From Cafeteria roenbergensis (Eukaryota; Sar; Bigyra; Bicosoecida; Cafeteriaceae): a stretch of 64,000 bases of DNA. Below, one piece after another: positions 18,325 through 29,001 of the stretch (position 1 is its first letter; each line of letters opens with the position of its first letter). The stretch is from positions 372,001 to 436,000 of the forward strand of contig VLTN01000001.1 of NCBI GenBank assembly GCA_008330645.1, written 5' to 3'. Under the pieces are notes generated by a model, which had not been told where the DNA came from, made no database searches, and was given only the letters and a program-made list of their open reading frames with translations. A program made the translations under genes and the position numbers.

Positions 18325-19615
18325 TCACTTCTTGCGCGACATGAAGGCCATGATGGCTCCCATGCACTCGTCCGACACCCAGCGCTCCTGCAGCAGCACG
18401 CACTCGGCGGCGTTCACGGCGTGCAGCTCTGCCTGCTGCGTGCTGTTGATGAGCTCCTTTGACAGGCGCATGCTCTGTGGCGGGAGCGCAGCCACGGCAT
18501 CTGCGCGGGCAGCCACCTGCGCCTTGAAGTCGGTGCTGCTGAACACCTCGTTGACGAGGCCCCACTCGCACGCCTCGGCGGCGGTCAACTTCTTTCCGGC
18601 AAGGAGAACCTCGTTGGCGCGGGCGCGGCCCATGATCCGTGGGAAGACGACAGAGCTGCAGGCCTCCGGGCTCTGACCGAGGCGGGTAAAGGGGGTCTCG
18701 AAAGTGGCGGTGTGCGAGGCGTAGACGAAGTCACAAAGCCCAAGCGTGGTCACGGGGATGCCAACTGCCGGGCCATTGACAGCCGCGATGAGCGGCAGCG
18801 GGAAGTCAATGAAGGAAGCCACGAAGCCCTTCAGGAGTGCCGCGGCGTTCTTGGCCATCTCGCCGGGGCCGCCCGCTGGCATGTTCTCCGTGAAGTTGCT
18901 CAGATCGTTGCCGCTGGAGTACCAGTCGCCCTTGCCAGTCAGCACGAGGGCGCGGGCCTTGGGGTCCGCGGCCGTCTCCGCCATGACGCGCTGCAGCTCG
19001 AGGTACATGTCCATGCTGATGGCGTTCTTCTTTGCCGGGCGGTTCATCGTCGCGACGACGACGCCATTCTCCTTGCGCTCAACAATCAGCGTCGTGTATT
19101 CGCCCTCGGGAGCAGCGGGGGCGTCGGTAGCGGTAGCGGCAGCGGCAGCGCCAGTGCCGTCAACGTCCGCGCCGAGCGACTTGCACAGCGCAATGTACCG
19201 CGCCTCGGCCTCCTCCTTGGAGATGTCGCCCAGATCATGCCACGCAGACCACTTGGCCTTGCCCTGCGGCAACAGCACAGCAACGCTGGGCCGACAATAC
19301 CTCGCTTCTCAAAGCGCCGGCGGGCAAGTGGCATTTCGGCGCCACACAAACGCCGCGCCGACTCACGACGAAATCCATCATGCCGGGCGCAGGAGACTTG
19401 TTCGCACCCTCCGTTGCCTGCTTGAACAGCGCATACAGCTGAAGCATCACGTCGTTGCCAGGGCGCTCGGGAAGATCCTTGATCGCGTCCTTGGCTCGCA
19501 GGAACGACTCCGAGGCGGCAGCAGCGGTGCAGGACGAAAAGGTCCTGCTCGCCGAGACTGCCACCGAGGGCATGCTACGGCGAAGCAGCGAGGGGAGCAC
19601 CCGTGCGGCAAGCAT
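18325..19615 (-). CDS. ECI2: Mitochondrial ACBP-domain enoyl-CoA delta isomerase (ECI2-like)
   Basis: Moves cis-3 or trans-3 double bonds to trans-2 so that unsaturated fatty acids can enter beta-oxidation. Exons 19615-19367 and 19263-18325, a phase-0 intron of 103 nt, 395 residues. The splice joins PGMMDFV to GKAKWSAWHDLGDIS, restoring an acyl-CoA-binding (ACBP) domain (about residues 38-120; LPERPGNDVMLQLYALFKQA). The crotonase domain follows (about 140-390): NRPAKKNAIS, SSGNDLSNF, the oxyanion-hole stretch AAVNGPAVGIPV, and SPEACSS with the catalytic-type Glu near residue 281. The N-terminus (MLAARVLPSLLRRSMPS) is a typical mitochondrial presequence. The C-terminus is SRKK, not a peroxisomal SKL-type signal, so mitochondrial location is favoured over the peroxisomal site common for ECI2. 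Confidence 0.93.
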
Positions 19616-19872
19616 GGTGATTACCGGATGAGGGGGAGGAGGAGTGGCGGCACGGCCTTGGCCCTTGCAGCTTTGTTGAGGCAAGCGCGCAGATCGGGGC
19701 TCTGCTCGACAACCGGTCGGGCCAGCGCCCAGGCCAGGCCAAGGGGACCCACCGGGCCCCGCGCTGGCCTGCAGCGAGAGGTTCATCGCGCGAGGCTCGT
19801 GCATAGGAGCAGCCTGCTCGTGCCGGCTTCGAGACCCTCTTCCAAGCCGGGCATTGCCCTGCAAGTTGGGAA
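19616..19872. promoter_or_regulatory. Bidirectional promoter region, ECI2-like / C2CD5-like
   Basis: 257 bp between divergent start codons. There is no other coding signal. No sequence element shared with the other divergent intervals was evident by eye. Confidence 0.45.
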
Positions 19873-22800
19873 ATGCCGTCAGTCATCAAGGTGCTAGTTC
19901 GCTCGGCACAGAACCTTCCGTGCACGACTCAGCGCCCTGGCGGTCCGGACTCGTACGCAGTCCTGACCTTTGGCGAAGAACAGCAGAAGAGCGCGGTCGC
20001 CTGCGGGTCCCGAGCACCAACCTACGATTTCTCGACGAGGTTCGAGGTTGACGACGATCGCCACCTTGTCTCGACGCCGCTGTCCCTGACAATCATCCAG
20101 CGGGACAGGGTAGCGGCGGACGATGTCATTGGCACCGTCGTGCTGTCGCTGGAGCCGCTGCTGAGCCACTCCACCAGCCTGGACTCTGAGATCGACGGCT
20201 GGCTGCCGCTCCACGATACCTTGCTCGGCCTTCGCGGGGAGGTGTGCATGCAGGTTCGAGTGTCCCACGGTGCTGGCGGTGATGCCGGGTCAAGTCGTAT
20301 GCGCGGGGCGATGATGGGGCTGGCGGCGGAGCGCGAAGACGAAGTGCAATTTTATGCAGTGTCTCGCTTGACTCACCGGTGAGCGTCCGCCCTCGCGAGA
20401 ACAGCAGATGGCGACTACCTTTGCTGCTGCACCGTGGGCACAACGCTGCGCTCCGACCCTGGCCCTTGGCGTGCTTTTGCGGCGTGGGGTGCTGGCCGCG
20501 TCGCTGGCGCTGCATGCCGGGCTCTCCACAAGACTGCTCAGCTCCCGCTCTGCCGTCGCTCATTCTTGTCGCAGCGTTTACCCGCAACAGTGGATCTGCG
20601 GCGAAGTGGAGGAGCTTCTCGTTGAGGCGGATCCCGAGTACAACGCGCTTCAAGACACGTTCAGGAGCTCCCGGCGCTCGAACGCGGCGCGCCTCGCGCT
20701 GCTGTACAAGCTGTCATTCAAGCTGCGGGAGGCAGTGGCTCGCAAGACCATACGCCTCGGAGGTGAGCGGCTGCCTGGTCAGCCCCCCTATCCGAGCCTG
20801 CCTTGCCCTGCCCTGCCATGCCCTGCCACCCATGTCCGTGATGGCCACGCGCCTTCTTGCGCTCCTCCTTGTCCTCAACACCGATGCCCCCCACTCTGCG
20901 ATGACTGTGGCTGCTCTGGAGTTCGCAGCAAACGCCGTCCTTGCCTATCAGCAGCACTTTGACGTTGAAGGGGACTCTGGCATCGTGGCGCGTGCTTACG
21001 GTACAGCAGTGCACCTTGTATCCCGCACTGCACTCATGGGCGAGATTCAGCGGGAGGCGACCGAGATGCACAACTCGGCGGCACTCGGCGCAGGTGCGCC
21101 GGCCACTTTTTCAAAGAGCCCGGCTCCCTCGTCCAAGGCAGGGGCAAGCGCCGCGGAGGGCTTTCCGACCACCAGGTCGCGCCGTGGTGTGGAGTCAGCC
21201 ACGGTCGGGTCTGGTGCAGGGCAGGGCGTGCCGCAACCAGCGGCAGCGGACGGGGCTGCCGAGGCAGCAGCCCTTGGCAGTGCCGAGCACTCACTACCGC
21301 CTCTGGATCTGAATGGCGGCGGGCTCGGCCACTCTACCTGCCAGTCCATGACTGCGGCTGAACCCGTAGCCCACTTGGCCGGCCAGGACTCCTTTGAGCA
21401 AGGTGTCAGTCTGCGGCCCCCGCAAAGCGCACGCGCGCACACAACTGGTGCGCCCATTGGCAGCCCCCAGGCGAGCAGGGCACACTTGTCGCACCAGACT
21501 TCTCGGCATGGCACCGGCACGACATGGGCAACTCTGCCCGCCAGCAAGGGCCCCGCTCTTCGGTCCACTTCTAGCGGCTTTGCCGGCGCAGGCGCTGGCG
21601 CCATGGCTGGGGGCTTTGTCCCTGCTGCTGGGTATGCGCACGATGGGGCGCTCAGCACCCGGGCTCGCCAGAGCGCTGGTGGGGGGTTGCGCCGCTCCGG
21701 GGTCGACCCACGAGTGCTGCCGGGCTCGGGCCATCTCAGGCGGCAAGCCGCGCCGAGCTGCAGCCTGCCCCTCAGCCAGGTTCAGACACTGGCATGGGCT
21801 GCAGCGGCGGGCTTGGACGAGGGTCAGGTCGGGGACGCGGCTGCGCTGCTGCTCCAAGCTCGCTCGGTGAGGGAAAGGGCCACAATGTCGGACGCTCGGG
21901 CTCAGCTGCTTTTCCTTGGAGCTGGAAAGGGCTTGAGGCGCCACAGGTTCGTTCACAGGCTGCGGCACGCCGACAACGTGCAGCTCCTCACAGTCACGGC
22001 GCTTCCTGTGACGGTTCAGTACCGCCTTGGCGGTATTGTGATGACACGGTCGGTCAAGTACCTGGGCCGGCTGCGAGCCGGAACAGAAGGACAAGGGCGC
22101 CGTGACCGCTGGTGGGAAGAGCTGCGAGACGAAATTCGGGCCCACGCGGCCCAGCTGCGCTGCCCGCAAGTGCTTGGCTACCGCGAAGCCGCGCACATCC
22201 ACGACGACGTCCTGGTCATGACGGCTGTTGGAACTGCCGCCCGGCTCTCCAACGCGTCCCGCTGGACAAAGAAGCGGTTCCGGCGTCGCATGCAGAGAGC
22301 AATGGACGACCTGGTCCAGTCAGAGCTCCGCGTGGTGCCCAGAGGCGGCGCTTCCCCGCGCCACGAGAGCGTCCCGCAAGGAGGAGCGCCGGTTGCAAGA
22401 GCGCCGTTCGGAAAACCTGCTCTCGCGGGAGGCTCGCTGGGCGCCACCGGCGTGGCGGAGGCGCAGGCGGCGGACGACCCCCCTCGCGCTGGCGCCACAA
22501 CACCCGAGGGCAGCTCAGCTGGTGCTGCGTTCGGATCCCCTCCTCTAAGCTTGCAGGGGAGGGGTCCCGCCCAGAGAGGCCCTGCGACGCAGGGCCAAGA
22601 CAGCCCAGCCACAGCCCCGGGCCGGTCAAATTTGGCGCGCGGGGACTTCACGACCGACGCTGGCGGCCAAGCTGACAGTCGACCCGGCGATGAGCCTGCG
22701 GGCCCGCCATCTGGCAGCGCGGCTGGAGTACTGGGCGAAGACATGCGGCAGGCGCCGGCAACGTCGCCAAGGATGCGTCCGCACGATTCGTTGGCGGCCA

Positions 22801-25800
22801 GAGGCATGGCCGCGGACTGGAAGCAGCACGGCCATGCTCAGGCGGCATCTCCGCACCCGGAGCCTCGTGGAAAGGGCTCGAGCCACAGCGTGCGGCTGTC
22901 AGGCCAGCCCCCTTGCTCCTTCGTGCACGTGCCTTTGCTGCTCGCTGGCCGACGCGCGGCGTTTAACGGCATGCGGATCTTCCCCTGCCGGACATGCTGC
23001 CGCCACTGGGTGCCCGAGACCCTTCTCTCCACGTCGGAGCCGCCGCGGGAGCTGCCCGTGGTTGGCTCTGGCGTCTTCGTGGAGGCCCGCGTGGTGCGTT
23101 CGAGGAGGTCCAGCACCAGCGAAGTCGATTGCGAGCGAATGGGCAAGCTTCTCATGTTCTCGGACATGGCCCTGATCAAGCAGCTTATGGACCGCCTAAA
23201 GCTGCTCGGCTGCAACTGCGCCTTCGCCCTTCGCCCCGAGCTGGTTTTTCACGCCGACATCCTCGTGTCGGTGCTGTCCGCGACTGGCTACTACTGCGAG
23301 GCGCTCCCGCCCCCTCCGCTCCCTCGAGTGCAACGGTCGATCCCTGCCAAAGGGGCTGGGGCGTTTGTGGCCGAGGCTGCATTCATGCAGCTCGGTTCGG
23401 CGTCGCGACAGGCGCTTCTGCGGGCTGCTCGAGCCGCAGAGATCGGCAAACGTGCTCGCGCTGCCGCAAACAAGGATATCAAGCTGCGGAGGCAACGAAC
23501 ACTGCTGAACGAGCAGCAGGCAATTGTGCCCCGTCTTCGCCGAGGGGAGTCCGGACCTGTGCCAACAACAATCCTTGAGGGCAGCTCTTCTCCGTCCATG
23601 CGGTCTGGAAGCAGTCCGGCCCTCAAAGGCGCGTCGTCCTTTAGCGCCGGGCACGGCTTTAGCGCCCTGATCGAGGGAGGCGGCGACCATCGGGCAACCG
23701 AGGGCGGCGGTGGCGACTCGCCCAGGTCGGCAGGAGAAGCGCCAGGTGCGTCGGTGGCCGAGTCAGAGGCTGCAGCACGCACGGCGGGAGGCGTCTCGCC
23801 TGTTGCCGCGGATCCCGCAGCTGCCCGTGCGGCATCACCTTCCCCAGTGCAGCCATATGAGGAAGACGGCGACGACGACCTCGCGGCGTCCCCGGGGCGT
23901 GCCATGGCACCCACCTCGCGGCGCGCGGCGACGATCGAAGCAACAGAATCACCTTTCAGAAGTCAAGCAGAAGGCGCCCGTCAAGGCGACGCCGCTTCGG
24001 CAAGCCAGCCCGCCGATGCGTCGGCGCCGGGCGAGTTGAAGGCCTGTCTGCTTGGCATGGAGATCGAAGAGGCAGCATGGGACGCCCGCGTCTCCAGTGA
24101 CAAGCCTGGCTCGTGGCTTCGGCCGTTTGACCCTGCACCGCCTGCGCTCTCCCAAGCCGGCCGCAAGGCGCTGCTCTTGTCGTCTTCCAGCTCGAGCGGA
24201 AACGAGAGGGGCGGCGCCGGTGACGGTGCGTCATCGTCCGACTCTGACGACTCGGGGGTCACAACCGACAGCGGCGACAGCCGGGACGCATCAGAGCGCG
24301 ACGACTCGCGGACGTACGTGTACGAGGTGGACGACGCTCGGGATGAGCACGAACTGGCGGCATTGAACGAACGCCGAGAGGCCCCGGGCCTCCGGCTGAG
24401 CACTGCCGAGCTGGCGCCCGGCAAGGACCACCTCCTCTACTCCGCGTCGCGGACGCGGCCCTTCGCATACCTGCTGCGTTTCAAGCTCGACTCTGTGGCA
24501 GCAGAGGGCGAGGCTGCGATTGCCGCTGCCGCAGCTCGAGCTGGTGTCAGCCGCGACCATGTCGGGATGCCAACATCCACGAACGGCATTGGCCCGGAGC
24601 CTGCGGGCACAACTGGAGCAGCGGCAGTGGTGTCCGCGCTGAGCAGCCTTGCCTTCGGCACCAGCGCTGCCAGCCCTGCTGACTCGCTCTCAGCGCAGGC
24701 CGGGCCTGCGGCCGGTGCGAGCGGCCATCCCTCGGTCTTGGGCGCTTCTCCAGCTTCTCTGGCTCCCTCAGGAGTGTCAACCAGCCAAGTTGTGGAGGCT
24801 TGCCTGCGGCGGGTGTACGGATTCCTGTGCCTTCGAGCCCGCCACTCTGCACCTTGCACGCTCTCTTGCATCCGCACACAGCTGGATTTGCCCGACAACT
24901 TGACCCTCGATGTGCTTGTTACCGGCGTCTTGATCGTGGACACAGGGCGCTGGATTGAGGACCGGAGCATGCCATTTGCAGAGGCCGATGCCACTGGCGT
25001 GATTCCGTGGTCACCACCGTCGCTCGTGGCACCTGCTGTTGCTCGCTTTACCCGAAAGCGCACTGTCGAGCACAACCTCGGTGCTGAGCAGGCAGCGCTG
25101 GGAAGCACTATTGCTGGCATGAGCAAGTCCTGCCGAGCCCAGCACAGGGCGGCGACTGGTGTGCCGGACGAGCCAGAGAGCTCGGCCGTTGCAGCCACAG
25201 CGGAGTCGGCACCAACACACCGGTCTGACGGCGAAAGTGATTCAGCGGGTGTTGCGGCAGATGGTGCGCGAGTGGGGCCGTCCAATCCTGGTTCTGAAGA
25301 CGGGTACGCCTCCGACAACGCTGGAACGGGTGACGAAGACGGCGCTGTTGAGCTTGCAGCAGACGCGCTGAGCGCAAGCCCGGCACCGCTTGGCGCCAGT
25401 CCGGCGGGAGCGCTGGCTGCAGGCGGAGCCTCTGGTGAACTGAGCTCCCTACCAACCCTGCATGCTTCAGAAGCCGCTCGGCGGCGCAAGCGCCGTGCCG
25501 TTGGTTCCTCACTTCGGCAAGTTGAAGTGTCTGAGAATGCGTCCAGTCCAACGATGCATGGCCACCGCCCGCGCAACCCTTGTTTGCCAACCGCAGAGCC
25601 AGAGCCTGCGTCTCTGCTTGCCAGCGATCTTGCCGCGGCGGCTGCCTGGGAGGTTGCGTTTTCGTCGTCAATCGACCTTGCGGCGGAGCTTGCAGTGGCG
25701 ACAGTTGGTGGGCACGCTTCTGACGACGCTTCTCGCAGGGCTGCAGCCGCGGCTGCGTCAGCGCGTGCAGGGCAGGACGATGCGGCGTTGGCGGATGCGC

Positions 25801-26642
25801 GCGGGGTGGCCCGACAAGCCGCTGAGCTTGCAGCTGCTGCCGTGTCCTCAGGCGTCTGGGACCACGGCGCGAGCGAGGAGGCCGTATCCGAGGAAGCAGA
25901 TGCAGCAGCAGCGGCGCTGGGCCCGAACCCGCCAGTTGCTCGAACGGGCGGCTCGCCGGCAGGCCTCCATCGCGGCGTTTCTGCTCCTGCGGCCTCCCGG
26001 GGTGACCGGGCAAAGCGGGCCCTGCAGGATGCGGCTGCGCCTATGGACGCCCTCAGAACTGCAATTTGGAGGCAGGACTCCAGGGGCGTGGCAGACGCGC
26101 TGTCCCAAGCGATGCCACTTGCTGCAGCAGGCGTACCTGACGAGGCACTGGAGCAAGCCGGCTACGGCAGCCAGGCCCGTGTGTCTCAAGCGGGGAAAGG
26201 GACAACTTTCGATTCGAGCCGCAGCGCCGCTCGTGAGAGCGGCCGCTGGGGTCGCTTCGGGTCGTCGCTGGGCGGGCCAGACTCGGGGGGCGGGGGGGGC
26301 GAGGTCTACGACCCCCTGTCCTGCTGCCCGGGCGTGGTCTTGTCTCCAATGATGCAGGTCCCAGGCTGCAAGACGAAGAGCTATCTGGGTCGCCTGAACA
26401 TGCACTTTGTGCGCGAGACGGCCAATGTCAGGGAGCTCGGTGGCATGCCTGCATTTCTGCAGCTTTTGATCAGCGAGGCTGCGGCCGTGGCGCGAGCACA
26501 GGCCAAAGCGCTAGGGGCTAATGCGATCGTCGGATACCGCGTGAACCCTCGAGAGAGCACAGACCGCTCGCGGCGAAACCAGGCTTACCACGTCGTGTCC
26601 GTCTCGGGTGACGCCGTCCTCGTCACTCCCGAAGTGCACTAG
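19873..26642 (+). CDS. C2CD5: C2 domain-containing protein, C2CD5 (CDP138)-like, greatly enlarged
   Basis: In animals C2CD5 is a Ca2+/lipid-binding protein of vesicle fusion (GLUT4 traffic). Exons 19873-20378, 20575-20762 and 20929-26642, 2,135 residues, about twice the animal length. An N-terminal C2 domain (residues 1-135; VLVRSAQNLP, PDSYAVLTFGE, IDGWLPLHD) is followed by EELLVEADPEYNAL and, across the second splice, GANAVLAYQQHFDVEGDSG, both C2CD5 landmarks. A second landmark block lies at about 550-670 and a third (CRTCCRHWVPETLL, VVGSGVFVEARVVR) at about 895-1030. The C-terminal 100 residues are a YbjQ-like domain (MHFVRETANVRELGG, ALGANAIVGYRVNP, VVSVSGDAVLV). Between these are long Ser/Ala/Gly-rich disordered inserts. 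The splices are phase 2 and phase 1 and rebuild motifs exactly. Confidence 0.9.
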
Positions 26643-26797
26643 GCCCCTGGCGAGGCTGATGCTTCCTTTCAGGACCTGACAAGCTGAGTGAGCTCGCAGC
26701 CTGGCGCGAGTGGAGCGCAGATTGGCACAGGCTTCGTTTCGGGCTGCTGCTGGCAAGCTTCTCACGCACGCGCAAGGCCTCAAGGCCGCCTCCACTT

Positions 26798-28769
26798 TCA
26801 CTCGCTGTCGCGCTTGCCCCCCTTCTCGGACACGAGCAACCAAGCTGATTTGGGCAGGTCCTGCAGGTGGTTGAGCTGCCCCCAGAAAAAAGCAAACCAC
26901 AGCAGGCCGATCGCTGTGCACGCCAAGCCGGTCAGCGCGTAGCCATCCGCCAAGTGAGAACACTGCCCCCCCGCTGCCGCACACTGCTCCCACCCTGCTT
27001 GAGTGATGCAGCTGCTTGCCATGCCCTTGCTGTTGGGCAGCTGCATTCGGTCCGACGCCGTGAGACCCATGTTCACGAAGGGCAACCAGCTGTCGCCCGC
27101 CTTGGCAACAGCATCAGCGCTATAGCAGCCTGACTGTTCCAGGAACTCGATGCTCATCAGCGCGACTGGAGTCGACCACATCGCGCCTGCGTTGCTGACC
27201 GTGTTCAGGATGGTCATGTAAGTGCCTCCGATGCGATCGTCTGCGATGCGGTTCGAGAACGCCATCTGGGCAACGAACATCACGTTCGCCGACAGCCGCA
27301 TGGACACGAACAGAGCGACGAGGACTACGTACCACCAAAGCGGGTGCTCGGAATGTTCCCCGGGCTGCACATCCGGGAGGGCGCTTACGACCAGCAGGAG
27401 ACCCAAGCCGATGGCAATGCGAAGTGGGTATGCAGACGTCCATACTCCAAGTGGGCGAGAGCCAGCAGTCCACTTTGACGCCATGAGACTGAACACGATC
27501 TCGAACGGCGTGTACACCAGACCGATGACAAGAAGCGTTTGCTTTGGGACCCCCTTTTGCAAGAGCTCCAGGTCCATTCCGCCTTGGATCGCGGCGAAGG
27601 CTGCTCTTGCCGTCAGGAGGACAACGATTAGCTTCAAGACGCTGGGAAGCGTCAAAACACGCCACGCGTCGTGGTAGCTGTGGCGGATGGCAGCACCAGC
27701 AGCCGCAAAGGAGTGGTCAGGAGGCGGCCGCCCCTCCTGAACGGCGGCAGCTTTTTCGGACTTGAAGATGCCGACAAGGGCAGTGATGACAACAAAGACA
27801 GCACCCCAGAAGAGCATGAAGCTTCCGAGCGTCACAATCGGGCTGTCGCTTCGCGCCGACTCCACCCGCAAGTACGAGTTGCAAAACTCCGCGTCGCCCA
27901 GGGCTAGAAGCAGCGCGTAGCTGATGATGTAGCCGGCGGTCTGCCCCACAGAGTTGCAAACCGATGCCAAGCCCACGTTTTCGGGGCGAAGCATCGTGAG
28001 CGCCCAGCCGTCCACCGCGATGTCTTGAGTTGCCACGAGGAAGTAGAGCGCAAAAAAGGCCGCTGTGAGCCGCCAAAGGTTGGGGGCTGCACCAGGCACA
28101 AGCTCGTCGTCAATGATCATGCCCATGGCAATCATGACCAACCCCGTGATGATCTGGACCGGCACCACCCAGCTCTTCCGCCGCCCAAACGCGTCGGAGT
28201 AGACAGCATCCACAACAGGTGACCAGAGCACCTTGAGCGAGTACGGCCAGGCCGCGAAGGAGAACAAAGCCTTGGCACCGAATCCGAAGCCGCTTGACTG
28301 AAGCATGATGGGGATGGCGCTCGCGAGGCCCATCGGCACGCCTTGCAGAGTGTACAGCAGCAGCAGCAACAGCAGACTTGGAATGTCCTTCATCGGCGCA
28401 GCCTCAACATGGCTCGAACCGTCTCCTCCGGGAGCATCGACCACTGCGATCTCGTGCTTCCCTGCTACTGTTGACGCGTCGTCGTCATCATCTGGCCGCC
28501 GAGAAGCCGGGCTGTGGCCAGTGCACTCTGCCTCTGCTGTGGCCGCTCCAGACCGCGCGCCCTTTCGCTGGCGATGCTGCGCGGATACCGCCGTACACAG
28601 AGACACAGGCACACCAAGGTATCGGCAAGGCACATGTTCGCAGTCCTGGAACCGCCTCTGGACACGGAAACGTGGCCGGCGGTGCCGCCAGCAGCACCCC
28701 CAACACGTGGCAACCGCGCTCCCGCCATCTCACCCGTTGCGGCTCCGGTGCTTGGTTGCCCATGCGCAT
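26798..28769 (-). CDS. SLC33A1: Acetyl-CoA transporter, SLC33A1 (AT-1) family
   Basis: MFS-related carrier that imports acetyl-CoA into the ER/Golgi lumen. The main exon ends at 26798. Family signatures in order: LYTLQGVPMGLASAIPIML (TM1), LKVLWSPVVDAVYSDAFGRRKSW, VATQDIAVDGWALTML, SVCNSVGQTAGYIISY, KWTAGSRPLG, and MRLSANVMFVAQMAFSNRI. About 11 or 12 membrane helices are visible. The 5' end is inferred: a 36-nt exon 28769-28734 (MRMGNQAPEPQR) spliced with a GTGAGA donor to 28576, phase 0, giving 604 residues with an acidic cytosolic N-terminus. If that exon is wrong, the only internal start is the Met at 28393, which directly precedes TM1. It is convergent with C2CD5 (155 bp) and divergent from the SR-like gene (232 bp). 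Confidence 0.88.
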
Positions 28770-29001
28770 TCGTAGAGAGACGATGGGGGAATCCTGGCAG
28801 CCAAAAGAATTGCCCCGGCCACGCCGCGGTCGCGGCTGCTGCACAAGTGTGCGTTCACCTGGTTCCACGGTGCCCTCGCCATGCGGCTCTGCTGGCGGCC
28901 TGCGCCCGTCGCTTCTTGCCGGCGTCACAGAGCAGAAGCTGAGGCAAGACGCTCGCCCCTGAGTCACTGCCGCGTCTTGGTTTTGGCCAGGGACGACTGG
29001 A
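28770..29001. promoter_or_regulatory. Bidirectional promoter region, SLC33A1 / SR-like protein
   Basis: 232 bp between the inferred divergent start codons. The left border depends on the inferred first exon of the transporter. Confidence 0.4.
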
